Origin: Pseudomonas fluorescens
GTDB taxonomy: Bacteria; Pseudomonadota; Gammaproteobacteria; Pseudomonadales; Pseudomonadaceae
Direction: 5' to 3'
Assembly: GCF_005938625.1 (NCBI RefSeq)
Contig: NZ_VCNJ01000024.1
Coordinates: 1 to 64,000 of the forward strand
Length of the DNA: 64,000 nucleotides
Every line of letters begins with the position of its first letter. Within the stretch, counting starts at the first letter, position 1. The position numbers and the translations under genes are program-made. Positions 34,434 through 43,531 of the stretch are shown here, piece after piece. The notes below the pieces were generated by a model that saw nothing but the letters and a program-made list of their open reading frames with translations, was not told the DNA's origin and searched no databases.

Positions 34434-34565
34434 AAAAGATCGCAGCCTTCGGCACCGTGATCGTTCCCACGCTCCGCGTGGGAATGCAGCCGGGGACGCT
34501 CCGCGTCCCATCGGACGCAGAGCGTCCAGATGAGGCATTCCCACGCAGAGCGTGGGAACGATCAT
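34434..34565. repeat. hybrid REP: half of one family joined to a full element of another
   Basis: AAGATCGCAGCCTTCGGCACC (34434-34456) is one arm of the 4519-type REP, without its partner arm; it runs straight into a complete GATCGTTCCCACGCTC...GAGCGTGGGAACGATC palindrome (34459-34565). It follows the HopJ-family stop codon. Confidence 0.8.
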
Positions 34566-34588
34566 CACGTAGCTGAAACTCCGGGCAC

Positions 34589-34618
34589 AAAAAACCGGCC
34601 AATCTGGCCGGTTTTTTT
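34589..34618. terminator. bidirectional rho-independent terminator
   Basis: Stem AAAACCGGCC/GGCCGGTTTT with an AATCT loop, A-run and T-run on either side. It ends trxB from the right and the HopJ-family transcript from the left. Confidence 0.88.
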
Positions 34619-34630
34619 ATCCCTGCGATC

Positions 34631-35593
34631 TTAGAACGAAGCGTTCTGCAGACCGTCCAGGTAACGCTCAGTGTCCAGTGCCGCCATGCAGCCGGCGCCG
34701 GCCGAGGTGATCGCCTGGCGGTAAACGTGGTCAGCCACGTCACCGGCGGCGAAGATGCCTTCGACGCTGGTCGCAGTCGCATTGCCTTCACGGCCGCCGT
34801 GCACCACCAGATAACCGTCTTTCAAGGTCAGCTGGCCTTCGAACAGCGAGGTGTTCGGAGTGTGGCCGATGGCGATGAACACGCCGTCGACGGTGATTTC
34901 GTCGAAGCTGCCGTCGTTGTTTTTCAGACGCGCACCGGTCACACCCATGTTATCGCCCAATACTTCGTCGAGAGTAGCGTTCAACTTGAGGATGATCTTG
35001 CCTTCAGCGACGCGAGCGTTGAGCTTGTCGATCAGGATCTTCTCGGCGCGGAAGGTTTCACGACGGTGGATCAGGGTCACGGTGCTGGCGATGTTGGCCA
35101 GGTACAGTGCTTCTTCAACAGCGGTGTTGCCGCCGCCGACCACTGCAACAGGCTTGTTGCGATAGAAGAAACCGTCACAGGTCGCGCAGGCCGAAACGCC
35201 TTTGCCCATGAACGCTTCTTCCGACGGCAAGCCCAGGTAACGCGCGCTGGCGCCGGTGGCGATGATCAGGGCGTCGCAGGTGTAAGTCGCGCTGTCACCG
35301 GTCAGGGTGTAGGGCTTGGCAGCGAAGTCGACGGCGTTGATGTGATCGAACACGATCTCGGTTTCAAAACGCTCGGCGTGCTCACGCATACGCTCCATCA
35401 GCACCGGCCCCGTCAGACCGTGGACGTCGCCCGGCCAGTTGTCGACTTCGGTGGTGGTGGTCAGTTGACCGCCAGCCTGCATGCCGGTGATCAGCAGTGG
35501 CTTGAGATTGGCACGGGCCGCGTATACCGCAGCGCTGTAACCGGCAGGGCCGGAACCGAGAATAATCACTCGCGAATGACGGACTTCAGACAT
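34631..35593 (-). CDS. trxB: thioredoxin reductase
   Basis: 320 aa from the ATG at 35593; reading from 35773 adds unconserved residues. It reduces thioredoxin with NADPH and FAD. FAD site: ILGSGPAGYSAA (11-22); redox centre C136-A-T-C139 in SACATCDGFF; NADPH motif VVGGGNTAVEEALYL; second FAD site EGIFAAGDVADHVYRQAITSAGAG. The divergent gene is cysZ. Confidence 0.95.
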   Translation of the reverse strand: MSEVRHSRVIILGSGPAGYSAAVYAARANLKPLLITGMQAGGQLTTTTEVDNWPGDVHGLTGPVLMERMREHAERFETEIVFDHINAVDFAAKPYTLTGDSATYTCDALIIATGASARYLGLPSEEAFMGKGVSACATCDGFFYRNKPVAVVGGGNTAVEEALYLANIASTVTLIHRRETFRAEKILIDKLNARVAEGKIILKLNATLDEVLGDNMGVTGARLKNNDGSFDEITVDGVFIAIGHTPNTSLFEGQLTLKDGYLVVHGGREGNATATSVEGIFAAGDVADHVYRQAITSAGAGCMAALDTERYLDGLQNASF

Positions 35594-35905
35594 GACCTGC
35601 TCCTGTTGACCGGGCCGAAAAAAATGGCGCGGATCGCCGGACTGCCGGCGGGAATAAAAAAGGACTGTGGAAAACCTTGGGGAAGGCTTGAGCTCGACAG
35701 TCCTGTAAAAAGTTGGGTGCAGCGTATCGAGGGGGGCAAGATTAAGGAAATACGGTTTAACAATCCAGCTCATAGGTGGTCTCTATGCCGACACACTGAC
35801 GAGATGGACGTCTTTGTTACAGTGAATGTCGATTGCTCTACCGCGCTTTCGCCGTCGTTGCAAAGTCGGTAAGGTCGGCGCGTTTTCCCTTGCTCGGAGC
35901 ACCTT
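35594..35905. other. 312-bp trxB-cysZ divergent region
   Basis: The promoters of trxB (leftward) and cysZ (rightward) must lie here. I see no repeat, hairpin or clear -10/-35 pair that I would commit to, and no small gene. Confidence 0.4.
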
Positions 35906-36661
35906 ATGCCCGCCCCCGTTCTGTCCGGCCCGCAATATCTGCGCGAAGGCCTCAAACTGGTCTTGAGCCCAGGCCTGCGCCTGTTCGTGTTGCTGCCGCT
36001 GGCGATCAACCTGGTGCTGTTCGTCGGATTGATTTATCTGGCCGGCCACCAGTTCAGCCTGTGGGTCGATACGCTGATGCCGTCGCTGCCCGAGTGGCTG
36101 AGTTTTCTCAGCTACATCCTCTGGCCCTTGTTTGTGGTGCTGGTGGCGCTGATGGTGTTCTTCACCTTCACCATGCTCGCCAACGTAATCGCCGCACCGT
36201 TCAACGGCTTTCTCGCGGAGAAAGTCGAAGTGGTGGTGCGCGGCACCGATGACTTTCCGGCGTTCAGCTGGGGCGAACTGATCGCCATGATCCCGCGCAC
36301 CCTGGCCCGGGAAATGCGCAAACTCGGCTATTTCCTGCCACGGGCGATAGGCCTGTTCATCCTCTCGTTCATCCCGGTGGTGAACATCATCGCCGCGCCA
36401 CTGTGGCTGCTGTTCGGTGTGTGGATGATGGCGATCCAGTACATCGACTACCCGGCGGACAACCACAAACTGGGCTGGAACGAAATGCTCGCCTGGCTGC
36501 GCCAGAAGCGCTGGCAGAGCATGAGTTTTGGCGGGATCGTTTATCTGGTGCTGCTGATTCCGGTGGTCAACATTCTGATGATGCCGGCTGCGGTGGCAGG
36601 GGCGACGCTGTTCTGGGTGCGTGAGCGTGGCGCCGAGGTGCTGGCTCAGGAAAAGGCCTGA
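35906..36661 (+). CDS. cysZ: sulfate transporter CysZ
   Basis: 251 aa, the size of CysZ, an inner-membrane sulfate permease that feeds assimilation. Hydrophobic segments near 25-50, 68-95, 140-175 and 205-235; conserved LANVIAAPFNGFLAEKVE, PRTLAREMRKLGYFLPRA and MMAIQYIDYPADNHKLGW. It supplies sulfate to the cysD/cysNC enzymes encoded about 8 kb further right. Confidence 0.9.
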   Translation: MPAPVLSGPQYLREGLKLVLSPGLRLFVLLPLAINLVLFVGLIYLAGHQFSLWVDTLMPSLPEWLSFLSYILWPLFVVLVALMVFFTFTMLANVIAAPFNGFLAEKVEVVVRGTDDFPAFSWGELIAMIPRTLAREMRKLGYFLPRAIGLFILSFIPVVNIIAAPLWLLFGVWMMAIQYIDYPADNHKLGWNEMLAWLRQKRWQSMSFGGIVYLVLLIPVVNILMMPAAVAGATLFWVRERGAEVLAQEKA

Positions 36662-36686
36662 GCCAGCAGGCTTTAATCCTGATAAC

Positions 36687-37262
36687 TCAGGGGTAAACGC
36701 CAGCTAACATCAGCCCTACCAACACCCACACCGCAACGCCTGGCACGATGATCAGCAAGTTCCAGGCGTTGAGGCGATTGTTACTCAGGCCCTGAGGATC
36801 GTTCGCAGCCAAATTGATCAGTTGTTGACCTTCGCTCGCGATATAAACTCTTATCGGCAACATGATCAAGGCGACAAGACCAAGAAAACTCAACTCAGGA
36901 ATCTGCTTGGGAAGCTTTTCGAATATGTGCGCGACGACGGTCAATACCACAAAGACTGTCGCCCACTGCTCAAGATCCCAATCGGACTTACCGCCCCTGT
37001 CGTGGATTCGCTTTTTGGCTTGCCGATAAAGCTGATGCACGAAAAACAAATAAAAAAACGCGCGTGCCCACGGCCATAACTCTTGTCGAGTACTTCGCTT
37101 GTACAGGCTCCAGTTCTTGTAGATCCAGAAGTAAAAATACAGACCAAAACTGAGGATCGACAGCAGCATGAACTTCCACCGTGCGACAACATAAAACTCT
37201 GGAGTTTGTTCATCCGCAACCCACAGTTGCGCCTCAGGCGACGCATAAGCATTCTCGGACAC
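36687..37262 (-). CDS. membrane protein, DUF4234-like
   Basis: 191 aa with four hydrophobic helices. The motif WKFMLLSILSFGLYFYFWIYKNW and RTRQELWPWARAFF resembles DUF4234/GYF-like small membrane proteins; the last two helices are in the C-terminal third. No function known. The gene is on the opposite strand to its neighbours, between cysZ and the glycosyltransferase, and is not conserved in the core order, so it may be a later insertion. Confidence 0.6.
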   Translation of the reverse strand: MSENAYASPEAQLWVADEQTPEFYVVARWKFMLLSILSFGLYFYFWIYKNWSLYKRSTRQELWPWARAFFYLFFVHQLYRQAKKRIHDRGGKSDWDLEQWATVFVVLTVVAHIFEKLPKQIPELSFLGLVALIMLPIRVYIASEGQQLINLAANDPQGLSNNRLNAWNLLIIVPGVAVWVLVGLMLAGVYP

Positions 37263-37400
37263 AGCCGTTTTCCTGGAAAAGAGTTCAAGCCAAGGCTAAC
37301 GACCGCACAGGCAAAAGGTTTAGGCAGACTGAAAGCAGCTGTCATCAATCCATCATCAACTCGACACAATGACGACACGGCCTCAGCCGACACTGAGGTC

Positions 37401-38576
37401 ATGACGACAGCTCTACACATCACCCTGATCAGCGAAACCTTCCCACCGGAAATCAACGGAGTGGCCAATACTCTTGGACGCTTGTGCGATGGATTGCGCG
37501 CGCGTGGGCATCAGGTTGAACTGGTGCGCCCGCGTCAGCCTGGTGATCCGCAACGCAGTGAAGATGAGTCGCTGCTGCTGTGCCGGGGCTGGCCGTTGCC
37601 GGGGTATCCGGGGCTGCAATGGGGTCAGTCGTCGATGCACAAACTGCTGCGGCGCTGGAAGCGCCAGCGTCCCGACGTCTTGTACATCGCCACGGAAGGT
37701 CCGCTCGGGCTGTCGGCGCTGCGGGCGGCGCGGCGCCTGGGGATTTCAGTGGTCAGCGGGTTTCACACCAACTTTCAGCAATACACCAGTCAGTACGGCC
37801 TCGGTCTGCTGACGCGGATGCTCACGCATTACCTGCGCTGGTTCCACAATCGTTCGGCCATGACGTTGGTGCCGAGCGTCAGCCAGCGCCTGGAACTGGA
37901 GCGGCGGCATTTCGAGCGGTTGGCGCTGTTGTCGCGAGGCGTGGATAGCCAGTTGTTTCATCCAAGCAAACGGCTGAATGCCTTGCGTGAGCAGTGGGGT
38001 CTGACCGAGCTGGACATTGCCGTGATTCATGTCGGACGACTCGCGCCGGAGAAGAACCTCGGGCTGCTCAAACGCTGCTTCGAAAAATTGCGTGACACTT
38101 ATCCACAGCGCAATTTGAAACTGATCGTCGTCGGCGACGGGCCGCAACGGCTGGCGCTGGAAAAGGATTTGCCCGGGGCGGTTTTCTGCGGTGTGCAGCG
38201 CGGTGAAGCGTTGGCGGCGCACTATGCGTCTGGAGATTTGTTTCTATTTCCGAGTCTGACCGAAACCTTCGGCAATGTTGTGCTTGAAGCATTGGCGTCA
38301 GGCCTTGGTGTGGTGGCATACGATCAGGCAGCGGCGGCGCAGCATATTCGCCACGGCTACAACGGCGTGCTGGCAATGCCCGGCGATGAGCAAGCGTTTT
38401 GCGAGGCGGCGGCGTGGTTGCTGGAAGAGGATGAGACGTTGCGTTGCGTGCGCTTGAATGCGCGGCAGCATGCGAGTCGTCAGGGCTGGCCGGCGGTTAT
38501 CGAGCAGTTTGAAAAGCATTTGCGCGGGGCTTGTGTGGGGGAGCAGGTGGTGCCGAATGCGCAGACATTGCCTTGA
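37401..38576 (+). CDS. family 1/GT4 glycosyltransferase (mannosyl-type)
   Basis: 391 aa from the ATG at 37401 (GAGG just upstream). GT-B fold: ITLISETFPPEINGVANTL opens the N-terminal domain, HVGRLAPEKNLGLL and VVGDGPQRLALE begin the C-terminal domain, and FPSLTETFGNVVLEALASG carries the conserved EX7E motif with a nucleotide-sugar-binding glutamate. The start region resembles GDP-mannose-dependent alpha-mannosyltransferases and glycolipid synthases. Acceptor unknown. In P. aeruginosa a glycosyltransferase of this type sits in the same neighbourhood. Confidence 0.8.
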   Translation: MTTALHITLISETFPPEINGVANTLGRLCDGLRARGHQVELVRPRQPGDPQRSEDESLLLCRGWPLPGYPGLQWGQSSMHKLLRRWKRQRPDVLYIATEGPLGLSALRAARRLGISVVSGFHTNFQQYTSQYGLGLLTRMLTHYLRWFHNRSAMTLVPSVSQRLELERRHFERLALLSRGVDSQLFHPSKRLNALREQWGLTELDIAVIHVGRLAPEKNLGLLKRCFEKLRDTYPQRNLKLIVVGDGPQRLALEKDLPGAVFCGVQRGEALAAHYASGDLFLFPSLTETFGNVVLEALASGLGVVAYDQAAAAQHIRHGYNGVLAMPGDEQAFCEAAAWLLEEDETLRCVRLNARQHASRQGWPAVIEQFEKHLRGACVGEQVVPNAQTLP

Positions 38577-38595
38577 ATCCAGGCGACTTGGAGAC

Positions 38596-38669
38596 CGCTA
38601 TCGCGAGCAGGCTCACTCCTACAGGTGGAATGCATTCCAATTGTAGGAGTGAGCCTGCTCGCGATGGCG
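38596..38669. repeat. REP inverted repeat, CGCGAGCAGGCTCACTCC type
   Basis: Arms CGCTATCGCGAGCAGGCTCA and TGAGCCTGCTCGCGATGGCG pair with one mismatch around a palindromic GTGGAATGCATTCCAATT-like centre. It sits between two converging stop codons. Confidence 0.85.
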
Positions 38670-38685
38670 TCAGTACAGCCGCCGC

Positions 38686-39789
38686 TTAAACTAGCGTCAT
38701 CAACGCCTCACGGCTGAACGGCAAGATATCCTGCTCGCGCCCTTCACGAACCTTCAGCGCCCAATCCGGATCGACCAGCAGCGCACGCCCTACCGCCACC
38801 AGATCGAACTCTTCCTTGTTCAGACGCTCCAGCAGGTTTTCCAGACTGGCCGGTTGCGCGACCTTGTCGGTGTTGACCATGAACTGCAGGAACTCGCCAT
38901 CCAGACCGACGCTGCCAACGGTGATGGTCGGCTTGCCGGTGAGTTTGCGCGTCCAGCCGGCGAGGTTCAGCTCGGAGCCGTCAAACTCAGGCTCCCAGAA
39001 ACGCCGCGTCGAGCAGTGGAAAATATCCACACCGGCGTCAGACAACGGCTTGAGGAATTCGCCCAGTGCTTCCGGAGTTTGCACCAGACGCGCGGTGTAA
39101 TCCTGCTGCTTCCATTGGGAGAATCTGAAGATGATCGGGAAACCCTCGCCGACCGCTGCACGCACGGCTTGAATCAGTTCGATGGCGAAACGCGAACGGT
39201 TGGCCAGGCTGCCGCCGTATTCGTCAGTGCGCTGGTTGCTGCCTTCCCAGAAGAACTGGTCGATCAGGTAACCGTGGGCACCGTGGATTTCCACGCCGTC
39301 CATGCCGATGCTTTGTGCATCTTTGGCCGCTTGGGCGAAGGCTGCGACCACGTCCTGAATGTCTTGTTTGGTCATGCCGTGCACCACGACCTGACCGTCC
39401 TTGAGTTTTTCCGACGGGCCGTAACCCGGAACGCTGGCATCCGGCTCGGTGCCGATGCGGCGCACGCTGCCCACGTGCCACAGCTGCGGAACAATCTTGC
39501 CGCCTTCAGTGTGAACGGCGTCGACGACTTTCTTCCAGCCGGCCAACGGCGCTTCACCGAAGAATTGCGGCACGTTCGGGTAACCGTTGGAGGCAATGTG
39601 GCCGACGGTGGTGCCTTCAGTAATGATCAGGCCAACACCGGCCGCCGCGCGACGGCGGTAGTACTCGATGACTTTCGAATTAGGCACGCCACCCGGTGAA
39701 AACGAGCGGGTCATTGGTGCCATGACCACGCGGGTCGGCAGTTCGAGGGCACCGAGATGGAACGGTTTGAACAAGGCTTGAACGGGCAT
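38686..39789 (-). CDS. NADH:flavin oxidoreductase (Old Yellow Enzyme family)
   Basis: 367 aa from the ATG at 39789. OYE fold: LFKPFHLGALELPTRVVMAPMTRS binds FMN, EGTTVGHIASNG, QLWHVGSV, and the GVEIHGAHGYLIDQFFWEGSN substrate-binding histidine pair, ending with VAVGRALLVDPDW. Such ene-reductases reduce activated C=C bonds with NADPH, often in electrophile detoxification. No regulator is adjacent. Confidence 0.88.
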   Translation of the reverse strand: MPVQALFKPFHLGALELPTRVVMAPMTRSFSPGGVPNSKVIEYYRRRAAAGVGLIITEGTTVGHIASNGYPNVPQFFGEAPLAGWKKVVDAVHTEGGKIVPQLWHVGSVRRIGTEPDASVPGYGPSEKLKDGQVVVHGMTKQDIQDVVAAFAQAAKDAQSIGMDGVEIHGAHGYLIDQFFWEGSNQRTDEYGGSLANRSRFAIELIQAVRAAVGEGFPIIFRFSQWKQQDYTARLVQTPEALGEFLKPLSDAGVDIFHCSTRRFWEPEFDGSELNLAGWTRKLTGKPTITVGSVGLDGEFLQFMVNTDKVAQPASLENLLERLNKEEFDLVAVGRALLVDPDWALKVREGREQDILPFSREALMTLV

Positions 39790-39895
39790 CGAAGGGCTCC
39801 ACAGAGAAGGCTTTATGACGGCGATAATATGGAGACGCAAAGCCTTTGAACAGCACTATTGATTTGGGTGATTTAGGATTAAAAGACGCAAAGCA

Positions 39896-39973
39896 AAAGA
39901 TCGCAGCCTTCGGCAGCTCCTACATGGGGTTTTGAGGTCACCTGTAGGAGCTGCCGAAGGCTGCGATCTTTTG
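39896..39973. repeat. REP inverted repeat, GATCGCAGCCTTCGGCAGCTCC type
   Basis: AAAGATCGCAGCCTTCGGCA and TGCCGAAGGCTGCGATCTTT pair perfectly around CTCCTACATGGG/CCTGTAGGAG. Between the OYE promoter and the gpx stop. Confidence 0.9.
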
Positions 39974-39984
39974 ATCTTGCTGTT

Positions 39985-40467
39985 TCAGCTCAGCGCTTTT
40001 TCAATCGCATGCACAATGGTCGGATCATCCGGCGCCGTACGCGGCGAGAACCGCGCCAGCACCCGGCCGTCCTTGCCGAGCAAAAACTTTTCGAAATTCC
40101 AGGTGATGTCACCGGGAAACTCAGCACCCTCACCCGCCAGCAGGCGGTAGAGTTGATGCCGTTCGTGGCCGTTGACTTCGAGCTTGCTCGACAACGGAAA
40201 CGTTACGCCATAGTTAAGGCTGCAGAACTCCTGAATTTCCTTTTCAGAACCGGGTTCCTGACCGGCAAACTGGTTGCACGGCAGGCCCAGCACACTGAAG
40301 CCTTTGCCTTTGAATTGCTGATGGAGGTTTTCCAGCGCCGCGTACTGAGGCGTCAAGCCGCACTTGGAGGCGACGTTGACCACCAGCACGACTTGGCCCT
40401 TGAACGGCGCCAGCGGTAGCTCCTGACCATCCAGGGCTGTCAACTTAAGGTCGTGAAAAGCACTCAT
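39985..40467 (-). CDS. glutathione peroxidase-family protein
   Basis: 160 aa, cysteine-type glutathione peroxidase: NVASKCGLTPQY puts the peroxidatic cysteine at C36; LGLPCNQFAGQEPGS adds the resolving region with a second cysteine, and WNFEKFLLGKDG contains the conserved W-N. It reduces peroxides with thioredoxin or glutathione. It is followed on the same strand (upstream) by slyD, 123 bases away. Confidence 0.92.
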   Translation of the reverse strand: MSAFHDLKLTALDGQELPLAPFKGQVVLVVNVASKCGLTPQYAALENLHQQFKGKGFSVLGLPCNQFAGQEPGSEKEIQEFCSLNYGVTFPLSSKLEVNGHERHQLYRLLAGEGAEFPGDITWNFEKFLLGKDGRVLARFSPRTAPDDPTIVHAIEKALS

Positions 40468-40539
40468 GACGAACTCCAGGATTCCGATGTTCTACTCGAA
40501 ACAGCCACTTGGCGAGGCCACCAAGGACAGCCGCGGACT

Positions 40540-40563
40540 AAAAAGGCGCCCGCAGGCGCCTCT
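40540..40563 (-). terminator. slyD terminator (minus strand)
   Basis: Stem GGCGCC/GGCGCC with a CGCA loop; on the minus strand the stem is followed by TTTTTAGTCC. It ends the slyD transcript. Confidence 0.7.
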
Positions 40564-40590
40564 CCAGTACTCGAAGCTTAGCGCAGAAAA

Positions 40591-41076
40591 TCAGTGGTGA
40601 TGGCCACCTTCGCCATGGACGTGACCATGAGCGATTTCTTCCTGGCTGGCGTCACGGATGTCAACGATCTTCACTTTGAAGTTCAGGCGCTGACCGGCCA
40701 GTGGGTGGTTGCCGTCGACAGTCACGTCGTCGCCGTCGAGGTCACGGATGGTGACGATTTGCATCTGGCCGTCCGGCGCCGAAGCGTGGAACTGCATGCC
40801 GACTTCCAGCTCGTCAACGCCTTCGAACATGCTGCGGCTCAGGGTGCTGACCAGCTCGGCGGCGTATTCGCCGTAAGCGTCTTCCGGCTCAACGGAAACT
40901 TCCAGCTCGTCACCAACAGCTTTGCCTTCCAGAGCTTTTTCCAGGCCCGGAATGATGTTGCCTGCGCCTTGCAGGTAGACCAGCGGAGCGCCGCCGGCGG
41001 AGCTGTCGATGACCTCACCAGCGTCGTTGGTCAGGGTATAGTCGATGGAGACAGCCTTATTGGCGGCGATCAGCAT
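40591..41076 (-). CDS. slyD: FKBP-type peptidyl-prolyl isomerase SlyD
   Basis: 161 aa from the ATG at 41076. The FKBP fold with inserted IF domain: MLIAANKAVSIDYTLTND, PLVYLQGAGNIIPGLEKAL and PEDAYGEYAAELV. The C-terminus is histidine-rich (HGHVHGEGGHHH), a metal-binding tail, shorter than that of E. coli SlyD. It is a prolyl isomerase/chaperone that also handles nickel. Its start overlaps the divergent DUF3565 start by 2 bases. Confidence 0.93.
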   Translation of the reverse strand: MLIAANKAVSIDYTLTNDAGEVIDSSAGGAPLVYLQGAGNIIPGLEKALEGKAVGDELEVSVEPEDAYGEYAAELVSTLSRSMFEGVDELEVGMQFHASAPDGQMQIVTIRDLDGDDVTVDGNHPLAGQRLNFKVKIVDIRDASQEEIAHGHVHGEGGHHH

Positions 41077-41371
41077 GGGGCGAGACCTTTTGCATAAGAA
41101 TATAGAAAGGCCAAGTTTAGCGAAGCAATCGCGCGAAAGCGAACACAACCCGGACAAACGGGTTTCGACGATTGCTGGCTTCCATCAGGACGAAGAAGGT
41201 CATTGGGTCGTCGAGCTATCCTGTGGCCACACCCAGCACCTGCGTCACCAGCCGCCGTGGCAATCGCGGGCGTGGGTGCTGGATCCGGCGCAACGTATTG
41301 AAAAAATAGGCCAACCCTTTGCCTGCGGTTGGTGCGCTCAAGGCTCGGTTAGCGCTAACCTTGGCGACTGA
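41075..41371 (+). CDS. DUF3565 protein
   Basis: 98 aa from the ATG at 41075, overlapping the slyD start by 2 bases on the other strand. GFHQDEEGHWVVELSCGHTQ, then RHQPPWQSRAWVLDP and FACGWC show the DUF3565 pattern with C-G-H and C-x-x-C, which could bind zinc. An ATT around 41160 is the only later family-consistent beginning, so the first 30 residues may be untranslated. Function unknown. Confidence 0.7.
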   Translation: MGRDLLHKNIERPSLAKQSRESEHNPDKRVSTIAGFHQDEEGHWVVELSCGHTQHLRHQPPWQSRAWVLDPAQRIEKIGQPFACGWCAQGSVSANLGD

Positions 41372-41431
41372 ATTTCGGTAGTCAGCCAGATATAGACTGA
41401 CGCCATTGCCATGCACCCTTAGAGAATTCGC

Positions 41432-43531
41432 ATGCAAACTTTTTTTATCGCACCCACCGATTTTGGCGTGGGTCTGACCTCCATCAGCCTCGGGCTGGTG
41501 CGCACGCTTGAGCGTGCCGGGCTGAAAGTCGGTTTCTTCAAACCGATTGCACAGCCGCATCCGGGTGACACCGGCCCTGAGCGTTCCACCGAACTGGTCG
41601 CGCGCACCCACGGTCTGAAACCGCCGCAGCCACTGGGTCTGGCGCATGTCGAGCGAATGCTCGGCGACGGTCAGCTCGATGAATTGCTCGAAGAAATCAT
41701 CACCCTCTACCAGCAAGCGGCAATCGGCAAAGACGTGCTGGTCGTCGAAGGCATGGTGCCGACCCGCAGCGCCAGTTACGCCGCGCGGGTCAATTTGCAT
41801 TTGGCCAAGAGCCTCGATGCCGAAGTAATTCTGGTCTCGGCGCCGGAAAATGAAGTGCTCGCCGAGCTCTCCGGCCGTGTCGAATTGCAGGCGCAATTGT
41901 TCGGCGGGCCGAAAGACCCGAAAGTCCTCGGCGTCATTCTCAACAAGGTCAAAACCGACGAGAGCATGGACGCCTTCGCCGCGCGTCTGAAGGAGCATTC
42001 GCCGCTGCTGCGCAGCGGTGATTTCCGCCTGCTCGGCTGCATTCCCTATCAGCCGGAACTCAACGCGCCACGCACCCGCGACGTCGCCGATCTGATGGGC
42101 GCGCAAGTGCTCAACGCCGGTGACTACGAAACCCGACGGATGACCAAAATCATCATTTGCGCACGGACCATGCGCAACACCGTCGAGCTGCTCAAGCCCG
42201 GCGTGCTGGTGGTGACCCCGGGCGATCGCGACGACATCATCCTCGCCGTCAGCCTCGCGGCGATCAACGGTGTGCCGCTGGCCGGCCTGTTGCTGACCAG
42301 CGACACCCTGCCCGACCCGCGCATCATGGATCTGTGTCGTGGCGCGTTGCAGGCCGGTTTGCCGGTGCTGTCGGTGAGCACCGGTTCCTACGACACCGCC
42401 AACCTGCTCAACGGTTTGAACAAGGAAATCCCGATCGATGACCGCGAGCGTGCGGAGATCATCACCGACTTCGTTGCCAGCCATCTCGACGCGAAATGGC
42501 TGCACCAACGCTGCGGCACGCCACGGGAAATGCGTCTGTCGCCGGCGGTGTTCCGCTATCAATTGATTCAGCGTGCGCAAGCGGCGAACAAACGCATCGT
42601 CCTGCCCGAAGGTAGCGAGCCGTTCACTGTGCAAGCAGCGGCGATCTGTCAGGAGCGCGGGATTGCCCGTTGCGTGTTGCTGGCGAAACCGGAAGACGTC
42701 GAAGCCGTCGCTCGCGCTCAAGGCATCGTGTTGCCGCCGGGACTGGAGATTCTCGATCCGGATCTGATCCGCGAGCGCTACGTCGAGCCGATGGTCGCCC
42801 TGCGCAAGACCAAAAGCCTCAATGCACCGATGGCCGAGCAGCAGCTGGAAGACACCGTGGTGATCGGCACCATGATGCTCGCACTGGATGAAGTCGACGG
42901 CCTCGTTTCCGGCGTGATCAACACCACGGCCAACACCATCCGCCCGGCCTTGCAGTTGATCAAGACCGCACCGGGCTGCACGCTGGTGTCGTCGGTGTTC
43001 TTCATGTTGTTCCCGGAAGAAGTGCTGGTCTACGGCGACTGCGTGATGAACCCGCACCCGAGCGCCACCGAACTGGCCGAGATTGCCCTGCAAAGTGCCG
43101 ACTCGGCGGCCGCGTTCGGCATCACTCCGCGCGTGGCAATGATCAGTTACTCCAGCGGCGAATCCGCCACTGGCGAAGAGGTTGAGAAAGTCCGCGAAGC
43201 CACCCTGCTCGCCCACGAACAACAGCACTCGCTGCTGATCGACGGCCCGCTGCAATACGACGCCGCGGCCAACGCTGAAGTCGCCCGGCAACTGGCGCCG
43301 AACAGTCAGGTGGCCGGTCGCGCCACCGTGTTCGTGTTCCCGGATCTGAACACCGGCAACACCACCCACAAAGCGGTGCAGCGCAGCGCCGATTGCGTCA
43401 GCCTCGGGCCGATGCTGCAAGGCCTGCGCAAACCGGTGAATGACTTGCCGCGCGGCGCGCAAGTCGATGACATCGTCTACACCATCGCCCTCACCGCGAT
43501 TCAAGCCGCCAACCGACCTATGGATGTATAA
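41432..43531 (+). CDS. pta: phosphate acetyltransferase (long form)
   Basis: 699 aa long-form Pta: an N-terminal P-loop-like/dethiobiotin-synthase-type domain (about 1-220), a DRTGG domain (about 220-340) and the C-terminal catalytic PTA_PTB domain (about 375-699) with VLPEGSEPFTVQAA, VNTTANTIRPALQ-type region and FPDLNTGN. It interconverts acetyl-CoA and acetyl phosphate. No acetate kinase gene is next to it: the gene upstream is DUF3565. The acyltransferase gene starts at the base after its stop. Confidence 0.95.
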   Translation: MQTFFIAPTDFGVGLTSISLGLVRTLERAGLKVGFFKPIAQPHPGDTGPERSTELVARTHGLKPPQPLGLAHVERMLGDGQLDELLEEIITLYQQAAIGKDVLVVEGMVPTRSASYAARVNLHLAKSLDAEVILVSAPENEVLAELSGRVELQAQLFGGPKDPKVLGVILNKVKTDESMDAFAARLKEHSPLLRSGDFRLLGCIPYQPELNAPRTRDVADLMGAQVLNAGDYETRRMTKIIICARTMRNTVELLKPGVLVVTPGDRDDIILAVSLAAINGVPLAGLLLTSDTLPDPRIMDLCRGALQAGLPVLSVSTGSYDTANLLNGLNKEIPIDDRERAEIITDFVASHLDAKWLHQRCGTPREMRLSPAVFRYQLIQRAQAANKRIVLPEGSEPFTVQAAAICQERGIARCVLLAKPEDVEAVARAQGIVLPPGLEILDPDLIRERYVEPMVALRKTKSLNAPMAEQQLEDTVVIGTMMLALDEVDGLVSGVINTTANTIRPALQLIKTAPGCTLVSSVFFMLFPEEVLVYGDCVMNPHPSATELAEIALQSADSAAAFGITPRVAMISYSSGESATGEEVEKVREATLLAHEQQHSLLIDGPLQYDAAANAEVARQLAPNSQVAGRATVFVFPDLNTGNTTHKAVQRSADCVSLGPMLQGLRKPVNDLPRGAQVDDIVYTIALTAIQAANRPMDV

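Noticed and set aside
34434..34565. CRISPR array or riboswitch in the palindrome-rich gaps
   Set aside because: The repeats are REP palindromes with no regular spacers and no cas genes; no riboswitch core was recognised.
41216..43504. A long minus-strand open frame opposite pta
   Set aside because: Pta is clearly the real gene; the antisense reading has no family resemblance.
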